This document shows positions 1 through 5,235 of a DNA stretch of 5,235 nt, piece after piece; the stretch's first letter is position 1, and every line of letters begins with the position of its first letter. This stretch comes from DATLHO01 sp035539855 (GTDB taxonomy: Bacteria; Bacteroidota; Ignavibacteria; OLB7). Below the pieces are notes generated by a model. That model was not told the origin of the DNA and did no database searches. It saw only the letters and a list, made by a program, of their open reading frames with translations. The stretch lies in NCBI GenBank assembly GCA_035539855.1, contig DATLHO010000277.1, positions 1 through 5,235 on the forward strand. The letters run 5' to 3'. A program made the position numbers and the translations under genes.

Positions 1-861
1 CTGAAGGTCAACGTCACCGACCGCGTCGCCGACGCCTTCACGCAGGCGCTGTCGCGCGCGGCGGTGACGCTCGACCAGCAGGTCGCGCGCCAGGGCAATC
101 TTCGCCCGCTGGCCGAGAAGGCGTGGGGACAGCTCTCGACGCCGATCGCGCTCGACTCCGGATTCACGCTCTCGCTGGCGCCGACGGGCGCCGGACTGCT
201 GTCGCTCGAGGGCTCGGGACGTACCGTCACCGCCGTGCTCGGAATCACGGCCCGGCCGGCAGTCAGCCACGGACCGGCGTCGAAGAAGCGCTCGACGCTG
301 ACCGGACTGGCCGACACGCGCCTGCCGGAGGGCTTTCGCGTGAGCGTCGACGGCGAGCTGTCGTTCGAGGAGATCAACCGGCAACTGCAGCAGCGCCTCG
401 TCGGCTCGACGCAGAACGTCGACGGGCACACGATCACGTTCACGGGGGCGGAGGCCTACGGATCGGGAGAGCGCATCGTGCTACGGCTCGATCTCGCCGG
501 CGACATGGCCGGCACGATCTACTTCGTCGGCACCCCGCGGTACGATCCGCAGACGTCGATGCTCAGCCTCGCCGACCTCGACTACAGTCTGGAGACGCGA
601 CAGGCGTTGCTCAACGTCGCCGATTGGTTGTATCATGAAGGGTTCCGCTCGTCGATCGCGCGACAGGCCCGCTTTGGCCTCGAGCGCGGCGTGTCGCAGG
701 TCCGCGCACGGCTCGAGAAGGCTCTCAACCGGGAGCTTTCGCCGGGCGTCACGGCGGTAACGAGCATCGGAGTCGTCCGTCCGGTCGGCGTGTACGTGAC
801 CCCGTCGGGCCTGCTGGCGCGGGTCGCGGTCGACGGCACGATGCGCCTCGAGATCCGCTAG
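1..861 (+). CDS. DUF4403 family protein, C-terminal part (5' end outside window)
   Basis: The reading frame is open from the first base to the TAG at 859-861, giving 286 residues. The true start lies upstream, and the GTG at 64 is only an internal codon. The segment around 'GTPRYDP', then 'LADLDYSL', then an alanine/leucine helix with 'ADWLYHEGF' resembles the conserved core of DUF4403 proteins, which from memory are usually about 450 residues, so roughly the last 60% is present. Visible structure is amphipathic beta strands alternating with two long helices (about residues 8-42 and 216-245), each followed by a hydrophobic strand pair. No transmembrane segment or cysteine is seen in this part; any signal peptide would be in the missing N-terminus. 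The family has no firmly assigned function; an envelope location is inferred from family knowledge and the secreted neighbours. Only 29 nt separate it from the next gene, so co-transcription is likely. Confidence 0.8.
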   Translation: MKVNVTDRVADAFTQALSRAAVTLDQQVARQGNLRPLAEKAWGQLSTPIALDSGFTLSLAPTGAGLLSLEGSGRTVTAVLGITARPAVSHGPASKKRSTLTGLADTRLPEGFRVSVDGELSFEEINRQLQQRLVGSTQNVDGHTITFTGAEAYGSGERIVLRLDLAGDMAGTIYFVGTPRYDPQTSMLSLADLDYSLETRQALLNVADWLYHEGFRSSIARQARFGLERGVSQVRARLEKALNRELSPGVTAVTSIGVVRPVGVYVTPSGLLARVAVDGTMRLEIR

Positions 862-890
862 CGTCCCTTCAACCGCATCAGGTCCGCACC

Positions 891-1463
891 ATGCGTCAGC
901 TCCACTGGCTCCTCGTGTCCTTCATCCTTCTGTCGATCCCATCGACGGCGCAGACGCCGCGCACGCCATGGCTGCGTGAGCCAGGGGAGATCCGCAGGAC
1001 GCTCGACAGCCTTGCGTCGGTCTCGATCGGATCGTACGTGCACTTCGCCGTCGGAAGCTGCATCGGCGGCCGATGCGAGGAGCTCGTCTCGATTCACCGC
1101 GACAACGAGGACGACGTCTACCGGTATCGTGGCGCCGCGTGGGTGGGGATTCCGCTGAAGCCGCAGTTCTACGGCACCCGACGCGAGCTGCCCGAGGAGG
1201 AGGCGGGCGCGATCCTCGCCGATGCGCGCCTCGCCGGCATCATGTCGCTCGTCGCCGACAGCACGACGGCCACCCGGAGCCAGCCGCGCTTCTGGCTTCG
1301 CGCACGCTTCGGCGATCAGACCATCAGCATCGACGGCGCCTCGCTCGCGAGCCCGAGTTATGCGGCCTCGGTCGCCGGCGGCCCCGGCGACATCTACGAT
1401 CGTGTCGAGAAGGCGCTGCTTGCGCCGCTGCACGATCAGTTCCGCAGGCGCACGGCCGAATAG
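891..1463 (+). CDS. Secreted hypothetical protein with CX4C pair
   Basis: This encodes 190 residues that I do not recognise as a named family. The N-terminus is a good Sec signal peptide: a short start with R2, a hydrophobic core at residues 6-16, then S18-T-A20 as a probable signal peptidase I site, so the mature protein starts near Q21. The mature part is soluble and mixed alpha/beta. Its only two cysteines, C57 and C62 in 'GSCIGGRCEEL', probably form a disulfide after export. An acidic helix (about 99-113) is followed by a strand-rich part with 'RFWLRARFGDQTISIDG' (133-149) and a C-terminal helix ending in basic residues. The ATG at 891 is chosen because the signal peptide begins right there and an AGGT (880-883) lies 7 nt upstream as a modest ribosome binding site. 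It follows the DUF4403 gene by 29 nt. A periplasmic or surface role is inferred; no enzymatic motif is visible. Confidence 0.8.
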   Translation: MRQLHWLLVSFILLSIPSTAQTPRTPWLREPGEIRRTLDSLASVSIGSYVHFAVGSCIGGRCEELVSIHRDNEDDVYRYRGAAWVGIPLKPQFYGTRRELPEEEAGAILADARLAGIMSLVADSTTATRSQPRFWLRARFGDQTISIDGASLASPSYAASVAGGPGDIYDRVEKALLAPLHDQFRRRTAE

Positions 1464-1517
1464 GGGCGAAGGGAGGGGCGCACAACCAACACCGTGCTCG
1501 TGCGTCTGTGAAGTATG

Positions 1518-1535
1518 GCCGGCGTGCCCGCCGGC
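1518..1535. repeat. Small GC hairpin between genes
   Basis: A perfect 7-bp inverted repeat (GCCGGCG / CGCCGGC) with a 4-nt loop lies in the 104-nt gap between the secreted hypothetical gene and the CAP lipoprotein gene. No T-rich run follows on either strand, so it is not a convincing intrinsic terminator. In DNA of this composition such a short stem may arise by chance. It could slow transcription or protect an mRNA end, but this is speculative. Confidence 0.3.
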
Positions 1536-1544
1536 ACCGATCCC

Positions 1545-1550
1545 TACTAT
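1545..1550 (+). promoter_or_regulatory. Possible -10 element of the CAP-PAP2 pair
   Basis: TACTAT, matching four of six TATAAT positions, sits in a locally A/T-richer patch 17 nt before the ATG at 1568. No good -35 hexamer is seen at the usual distance. If real, transcription would begin about 10 nt before the start codon, giving a very short leader, which fits the lack of a Shine-Dalgarno sequence before that ATG. This is weak evidence, and read-through from upstream is equally possible. Confidence 0.2.
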
Positions 1551-1567
1551 CCCTGAATCGCCCAACG

Positions 1568-2089
1568 ATGACCATACATCGCACTCGTGCGCTCCTGCCG
1601 ATCCTCGTGGTCGGCGTGCTGCTCGTCGTCTCCGGATGCGCGGTGGGAACGATCTCGCCGCGTACGACACCGCCACCTCCGTCGCCACCGAATCCCTTCG
1701 AGCAGGGTCTCCTCGACGAGGTCAACCGCTATCGCGCATCGCGCGGGCTCGCGACGTTGAAGCTCAACGACGTGATGACCGCGCAGGCACGCCTTCACAG
1801 CATGAACATGTCGATCGGCAGCGTTCGCTTCGGTCATGACGGCTTCAAGGAGCGCGCGGGCAGGATCCGCTCATACATCTCGGTCCTCGAGATCTCGGAG
1901 AACCTCGCGGTCAACAAGGGGTATCCCGATCCTGTCTCGGTCGCCTTTCGCACGCTGATGGCCAGCCCCGGGCACCGCAGGAACATCGAGGGACACTTCG
2001 ACATGACCGGCGTCGGCGTGGCGAAGTCCAGCGACGGAACGATCTTCTTCACGCAGATGTTCGCCGACGGACAGGGCCGCTTCCGATGA
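1568..2089 (+). CDS. CAP/SCP-domain (YkwD-like) lipoprotein
   Basis: This encodes 173 residues. Residues 1-24 form a lipoprotein signal: basic H4/R5/R7, a hydrophobic core (9-21) and the lipobox V21-S-G-C24, so C24 should be lipidated and the protein anchored in an envelope membrane. A proline-rich tether follows (31-43, 'TTPPPPSPPNP'). A bacterial CAP domain fills 46-167: 'LLDEVNRYRASRGL' (48-61), 'GHDGF' with H90, 'SEN' with E111-N112, 'SPGHRRN' with H136, 'GVGV' (148-151) and 'FFTQMF' (160-165). H90, E111 and H136 match the conserved cavity residues. The usual tryptophan before SPGH is replaced by L130. The start at 1568 is preferred because the lipoprotein signal begins there; the frame is open much further upstream only as an antisense-like shadow of the previous gene. 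No Shine-Dalgarno is seen. CAP proteins have varied or unknown roles in bacteria, including proposed lipid or small-molecule binding. The stop overlaps the next start by 4 nt. Confidence 0.92.
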   Translation: MTIHRTRALLPILVVGVLLVVSGCAVGTISPRTTPPPPSPPNPFEQGLLDEVNRYRASRGLATLKLNDVMTAQARLHSMNMSIGSVRFGHDGFKERAGRIRSYISVLEISENLAVNKGYPDPVSVAFRTLMASPGHRRNIEGHFDMTGVGVAKSSDGTIFFTQMFADGQGRFR

Positions 2090-2802
2090 GCGATGCCACG
2101 GTGCGGCGCAGCGGGCGGCTCCGTCGCGCGCTCGCGCGGGTGACGCTGCTGGAGCTTCTCGCACTGGCGATCGCGGTCATCGCGATCGTGCTCTTCGGAC
2201 TGCTGGCGCGGGCGGTGCTCGACGCGGAGGTCGCCGCGTTCAACCACGCCGCGCTCACGAGCATCCACCGCCTCTCGAGTCCGGCGCTCGATACTTTGGC
2301 GATCGCGATCACGTGGCTCGGCAACGTGCCGACGGTGGTCGTCCTGGGCCTGGCGCTCGGCATCGCGTTGCGTCGGTCGGGACGACGCATCGATGCGTGG
2401 GTGCTCGGTGCGGTGCTCGGCGGCGGTGGCATTCTCTCGATCACGCTGAAGGCGGCCTTCGACCAAACGCGTCCACAGGTATTCGAGCACGTTTACGCGG
2501 CCGCGGGGCAGAGCTTTCCGAGCGGCCACTCGCTGATCTCGTATTGTCTCTGGGGCTTCGTGGCGACGTGGCTGCTCTCGAGCGACCCACGCAATCCGCT
2601 GCGATGGCTGGGCGCGGGGCTCTGCATCGCGGTCGCGACCTCGGTGGCGCTCTCGCGGCTGTACCTCGGCGTGCACTGGCCGAGCGACATCGTCGCCGGG
2701 CTGCTCGTCGCGGCGTTCTGGCTCGCGACCTGCTTCATCGGACGCCAGGCCGTGCGCCGGCGAGTCGCGCGACGCGAGGACCTCGAGCCCGATCGTGCAT
2801 GA
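2086..2802 (+). CDS. PAP2-family membrane phosphatase (PgpB-like)
   Basis: This encodes 238 residues with about six membrane segments (roughly 22-44, 78-95, 104-121, 150-164, 174-189 and 201-218) and the complete PAP2 (type 2 phosphatidic acid phosphatase) signature. Motif 1 KX6RP is K122...R129-P130, motif 2 PSGH is P145-H148, and motif 3 SRX5HX3D is S190-R191, H197, D201. In this family H197 is the nucleophile that forms a phospho-histidine, with H148 as acid/base, so the protein should be catalytically active. Likely substrates are lipid phosphates or pyrophosphates at the outer face of the inner membrane: undecaprenyl pyrophosphate recycling, phosphatidylglycerol phosphate or phosphatidic acid. 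Sequence alone does not decide. The N- and C-termini are arginine-rich and probably cytoplasmic. The ATG overlaps the stop of the CAP lipoprotein gene (ATGA), and AGGG at 2073-2076 lies 9 nt upstream, so translation is probably coupled. Confidence 0.95.
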   Translation: MSDATVRRSGRLRRALARVTLLELLALAIAVIAIVLFGLLARAVLDAEVAAFNHAALTSIHRLSSPALDTLAIAITWLGNVPTVVVLGLALGIALRRSGRRIDAWVLGAVLGGGGILSITLKAAFDQTRPQVFEHVYAAAGQSFPSGHSLISYCLWGFVATWLLSSDPRNPLRWLGAGLCIAVATSVALSRLYLGVHWPSDIVAGLLVAAFWLATCFIGRQAVRRRVARREDLEPDRA

Positions 2803-2823
2803 CGATCGAACACAACGAACAAA

Positions 2824-2863
2824 CGCCGAGGGCGCCGTGGTCATGACCACGGCGCCCTCGGCG
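2824..2863 (-). terminator. Perfect 40-bp palindrome, intrinsic terminator at the convergent junction
   Basis: Arms 2824-2843 and 2844-2863 are exact reverse complements, folding into an 18-bp GC-rich stem with a 4-nt CATG loop (2842-2845). Read on the - strand, the stem is followed at 2823-2809 by a tract with 10 T in 15 bases (TTTGTTCGTTGTGTT), the usual layout of a Rho-independent terminator, placed 22 nt beyond the stop of the small membrane protein gene. Read on the + strand, it begins 21 nt after the PAP2 stop but is followed by a GC-rich sequence, so termination that way should be weaker. It may still give both converging transcripts a stable 3' end. Confidence 0.85.
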
Positions 2864-2885
2864 CGTTCGGAGAGGCGCAGGCGCG

Positions 2886-3107
2886 CTAGTGCTCGACGCT
2901 CTTCTCGACGGCCGCGTGCTCACCGGTACCGGTGACGTCGGAGCCGTACGGGGCGATGCCCCACATGAGCGGCGAATAGACGATCGCCATGATCGCGAGG
3001 ATCGCGACGACGGCGCCGACGAGCATCAGCGCGGGGCTCAACGAGCGCATGTCGTCGGCGGAGTTCATGTCGTCCCTGTCGCGATGCCGTGCGGGAATGG
3101 TAGCCAT
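2886..3107 (-). CDS. Small single-span membrane protein, unknown function
   Basis: This encodes 73 residues from the ATG at 3107, or 60 from the ATG at 3068 (M14). The inner start has the better ribosome binding site, AGGGA ending 3 nt before it, although that spacing is short; the outer start has none that is clear. The extra 13 residues are basic and hydrophilic. Residues 25-44 ('PALMLVGAVVAILAIMAIVY') form one strong membrane helix. It is followed by 'SPLMWGIAPYGSD' and a hydrophilic, weakly acidic tail with three histidines or more. There is no signal peptidase site and no lipobox, so an inner-membrane anchor is most likely. I recognise no family. The codon usage matches its neighbours, and it sits directly before a strong terminator, 71 nt downstream of the RNA methyltransferase gene, which supports a real gene. 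It may be the last gene of that operon or have its own promoter. Confidence 0.7.
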   Translation of the reverse strand: MATIPARHRDRDDMNSADDMRSLSPALMLVGAVVAILAIMAIVYSPLMWGIAPYGSDVTGTGEHAAVEKSVEH

Positions 3108-3145
3108 CTGGATGTTCGTTGTACGCGTTTCGGAATTGAGAGAGG

Positions 3146-3151
3146 AAAATA
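3146..3151 (-). promoter_or_regulatory. Possible -10 element for the small membrane protein gene
   Basis: On the - strand this reads TATTTT, four of six matches to TATAAT, in the only A/T-rich patch of the 71-nt gap after the methyltransferase gene. A poor -35 candidate (TGCACG) lies 18 nt upstream. No terminator hairpin is evident after the methyltransferase stop, so read-through can also explain expression of the small gene. Support is weak. Confidence 0.2.
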
Positions 3152-3178
3152 CGCCTTTGCCGCGGATGCCGTGCAGCG

Positions 3179-4654
3179 TTACCTCCGGACGAGCCGAGCG
3201 ACCGTCTCGACGTGGTAGGTCTGCGGGAACATGTCGACCGGCTGGACATACTCGACGCGATACGCCTCGGCGAGGATCGCGCAGTCGCGCGCCTGGGTCG
3301 TCGGATTGCAGCTCACGTACGAGATCCGCTCCGGCGCGAGCTCGAGCAGCCGTCGAACGACGTCCTCATGCATCCCCGCGCGCGGCGGATCGGTGATGAC
3401 CACGTCCGGACGCACGAGGTGATGGGGCACGTCGGCGCCGGCCTCGGCGGCCTTGAGCTCCTCGAGCACGTCCTTGAGGTCACCGGCGATGAACTCGGCG
3501 TTCGCGATGCCGTTGCGCGAAGCGTTGGCGCGCGCGTCGTCGATGGCGATGGCGTTGAGCTCGATGCCGAGCGCCTGGCGCGCACGTCGGGCGGCGGCAA
3601 GCGTGATCGTGCCGGCGCCGCAGTACAGATCCCACACGACCTCCCCGCCGCCGAGCGAGGCCGCATCGAGCGCCTGTTCGTAGAGGCGCTCGGCCTGCAG
3701 CGAGTTCGTCTGGAAGAACGAGAAGGGCGAGATCGTGAACTCGTTGCCGGCGACGCTCTCGGTGATCGTGCCGGGTCCGTGCAGCACGCGCGTCTCCTCG
3801 CTGAACGCGATCTGGGCCTTCTTGCGATTGATGCCCTGCACGATGGTCGTGACCTCCGGAAACTCGACGCGGATGAACCGCGCCCAGCGATCGATGGTCT
3901 CGGTCGCGTCGTCGCTGGAGACGAGCAGCGCCATCGTCTCGCCGCTTGCGCGCGACTGCCGGATGACGAGGTTGCGCAGAAGCCCAGTGTGGGTGTGCGT
4001 GTTGTAGATCGACAGCTCGTTGTCGAGCGCGAAGCGTCGCGTCGCGTTGCGGACGCGATTGCTGAGCTCCGACTGCAGCCAGCACTTGTCGATGTCAAGC
4101 ACCCGGTCAAAGCGCCCGGGCACGTGCAGGCCGAGCGCGAAGTCGCGATTGAGATCGGCGCCGCTGGCAATCTCCTCGTCGGTGAGCCATCGCCGGTCGC
4201 CGAAGGAGTACTCCATCTTGTTGCGGTACCAGTACTCCTCGGCGTTGCCGATCGTCGGACGGACCTCGACGTCCTCGAGCCCGCCGATGCGCTCGAAGGC
4301 GTCGACGACGTGCTGGCGCTTCCAGCGAAGCTGCTCGCCGTAGGCAAGGTTCTGCCACTTGCAACCGCCGCACGTTCCGAAGTACGAGCACGGCGGCGTC
4401 ACGCGCGTCGGGCTCGGCACGAGCACCTCGAGCGTGCGCGCCTCGGCATGGCGCTTTCGCGTCTTCGTCACGAGCGCGCGCACCGTGTCGCCGGGAACGC
4501 AGCCGGTGACGAAGACCGCCATCCCCTCGTACCGCGCGACGCACCCGCCCTCGAACGCCGCGGCCTCGGCCGTCAGCGTGTACTCGCGTCCCTTCTTCAC
4601 CGGCCGCTCCTGCGGCGTGCCGTCGCCCGTGGGCTCGATCTCGTGGTCGCTCAT
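3179..4654 (-). CDS. rlmD: RNA (uracil-5-)-methyltransferase, RlmD/RumA type
   Basis: This encodes 491 residues of the COG2265 (TrmA/RlmC/RlmD) family, which uses S-adenosylmethionine to make 5-methyluridine. A TRAM RNA-binding domain spans about 21-80. Cysteines C89, C95, C98 (CX5CX2C, in 'CSYFGTCGGCKW') and C191 should hold the 4Fe-4S cluster typical of RumA-type enzymes. The Rossmann methyltransferase part carries 'FFQTN' (Q315), motif I 'DLYCGAGTI' (342-350), 'TDPPRAG' (421-427), the nucleophile C449 in 'SCNP' (448-451) and the general base E483 in 'HVETV'. All key residues are present. The usual family target is U1939 of 23S rRNA (RlmD), but RlmC- or RlmCD-like or other RNA specificity cannot be excluded from motifs alone. 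The length is slightly above the roughly 430-460 typical, due to a 20-residue charged N-terminus. The ATG at 4654 begins 2 nt after the stop of the YfhO-like gene (TAACGATG), implying an operon with coupled translation; no close Shine-Dalgarno is seen. Confidence 0.93.
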   Translation of the reverse strand: MSDHEIEPTGDGTPQERPVKKGREYTLTAEAAAFEGGCVARYEGMAVFVTGCVPGDTVRALVTKTRKRHAEARTLEVLVPSPTRVTPPCSYFGTCGGCKWQNLAYGEQLRWKRQHVVDAFERIGGLEDVEVRPTIGNAEEYWYRNKMEYSFGDRRWLTDEEIASGADLNRDFALGLHVPGRFDRVLDIDKCWLQSELSNRVRNATRRFALDNELSIYNTHTHTGLLRNLVIRQSRASGETMALLVSSDDATETIDRWARFIRVEFPEVTTIVQGINRKKAQIAFSEETRVLHGPGTITESVAGNEFTISPFSFFQTNSLQAERLYEQALDAASLGGGEVVWDLYCGAGTITLAAARRARQALGIELNAIAIDDARANASRNGIANAEFIAGDLKDVLEELKAAEAGADVPHHLVRPDVVITDPPRAGMHEDVVRRLLELAPERISYVSCNPTTQARDCAILAEAYRVEYVQPVDMFPQTYHVETVARLVRR

Positions 4655-4656
4655 CG

Positions 4657-5235
4657 TTAGACGTCGTCCTCGGCGATGACCGGCGCTTCATGGCGCGGAT
4701 CGGCCTCCTCGGGACGACGGCGCTCGGTCATCGCTCCGGCGACCACCATGCCGAAGGCGACGAGGTTCATGCCGAGCGAGACCCACTTGCCCGTGTTGAT
4801 CGAATCGAGCGCATAGTGCATCTCGATCTTGTGTCGGCCCTGCGGCACGACCAGTCCACGCAGCAGGTAGTTCGTCTGGATGATGTCGGCGTGCTTGCCG
4901 TCGATCGTCGCGCGCCACCCGGGCGGATAGTGGATCTCGCTGAGGACGAGGAAGTTGTTCCCCGTCGCGGCGACATCGATCTCGATGTGATGCGGCTCGT
5001 AGCGCGTGATGCTGATCACGCCGGAGCCGAGCGAGCCGGCCGGCGCCGCCGGCGCCGCGGTCGTGTCGGCGCTGTCGCGCACGGCTGGCTGGGCCGATGC
5101 GACGTAGCCCACCGGATCGATCGTCGTCGCGGGCACCTCGGCGACGTACGCGACCTCGCGCGGATCGAATGCCCCGTCACGGATCTTCTCGAGGATCGCG
5201 CGCGGCTCGGCCTTCTCGACGCGATTGACGAACCA
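4657..5235 (-). CDS. YfhO-like membrane protein, C-terminal end (5' end outside window)
   Basis: The frame is open from the right edge to the TAA (4659-4657), giving the last 192 residues. The GTG at 5136 is internal, since clear coding continues upstream ('VEKAEPRAILEKI', 'GAFDPREVAYV'). The segment at 71-145 from the window edge matches the C-terminal periplasmic domain of YfhO-family proteins: 'ISITRYEPHHIEIDV', 'NNFLVLSEIHYPPGWRATID' (94-112), 'NYLLRGLVVPQGRHKIEMHY' (122-141). A final membrane helix follows at about 152-168, then a charged cytoplasmic tail ending 'EDDV'. Family members are large polytopic proteins, some linked to glycosylation of envelope polymers such as lipoteichoic acid in Gram-positives; the role here is unknown. 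A linker rich in Ala, Pro, Ser and Thr (about 44-70) separates the 'FDP' strand from the beta domain. It lies 2 nt upstream of the methyltransferase gene, so both are probably on one mRNA. Confidence 0.85.
   Translation of the reverse strand, partial: WFVNRVEKAEPRAILEKIRDGAFDPREVAYVAEVPATTIDPVGYVASAQPAVRDSADTTAAPAAPAGSLGSGVISITRYEPHHIEIDVAATGNNFLVLSEIHYPPGWRATIDGKHADIIQTNYLLRGLVVPQGRHKIEMHYALDSINTGKWVSLGMNLVAFGMVVAGAMTERRRPEEADPRHEAPVIAEDDV

Noticed and set aside
1073..1567. Upstream extension of the CAP reading frame
   Set aside because: The added 165 residues are Arg-rich shadow of the previous gene, and the lipoprotein signal starts exactly at 1568.
858..1688. A 276-codon open frame on the - strand across the secreted hypothetical gene
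   Set aside because: Arg/Ala-rich composition with no recognisable domain, while the + strand frame has a signal peptide, ribosome binding site and sensible spacing.
1834..2850. A 338-codon open frame on the - strand across the CAP and PAP2 genes
   Set aside because: It overlaps two confidently identified genes and encodes low-complexity Arg/Glu/His-rich sequence; it also runs through the terminator palindrome.
2920..2935. Perfect 16-bp palindrome TCACCGGTACCGGTGA
   Set aside because: It is inside the coding sequence of the small membrane protein, where Val-Thr-Gly-Thr-Gly-Glu codons produce it naturally; no second copy was noticed in the window.
3212..4660. A 482-codon open frame on the + strand across the whole methyltransferase gene
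   Set aside because: It lies antisense to a gene with full catalytic motifs; its translation is Arg/Leu/Ala/Val-rich without domains, as expected from GC-rich third positions.
1..5235. CRISPR arrays, tRNA or rRNA genes, insertion sequences, attachment sites
   Set aside because: Looked for on both strands; no regularly spaced repeats, cloverleaf arms, transposase motifs or flanking direct repeats were seen.

Overview
The window is chromosomal DNA from a GC-rich bacterium, roughly two-thirds G+C by eye, with densely packed genes and strong G/C preference at third codon positions. A signal-peptide protein, a lipobox lipoprotein and a DUF4403-type protein point to a diderm. The mix of DUF4403, YfhO-like membrane protein, single-domain CAP lipoprotein and an RlmD-type methyltransferase would fit Gemmatimonadota or a similar environmental phylum, but nothing in the sequence proves the phylum.

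Left half, + strand (1-2802). It holds the C-terminal part of a DUF4403 family protein (cut by the left edge), a small secreted protein of unknown function with a CX4C cysteine pair, a CAP/SCP-domain lipoprotein, and a PAP2-family membrane phosphatase with all three catalytic motifs intact. The CAP and PAP2 genes share an ATGA overlap and are probably translationally coupled. All four products are predicted to act in the envelope or periplasm.

Middle (2803-2885). The two gene sets converge here on a perfect 40-bp palindrome. It is followed by a T-rich tract only when read on the - strand, so it is mainly the terminator of the - strand set and perhaps a weaker one for the + strand.

Right half, - strand (2886-5235). 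In transcription order it holds the C-terminal end of a YfhO-like membrane protein (cut by the right edge), then, after a 2-nt gap, a complete TRAM/4Fe-4S RNA (uracil-5-)-methyltransferase of the RlmD/RumA type, then a 60-73 residue single-span membrane protein of unknown function.

No RNA genes, mobile elements, CRISPR arrays or att sites were seen, and no gene-free stretch exceeds about 105 bases. I found no convincing undescribed multi-gene system. The most open items are the two unrecognised small proteins (891-1463 and 2886-3107), the coupled CAP-PAP2 pair and the very regular terminator palindrome.
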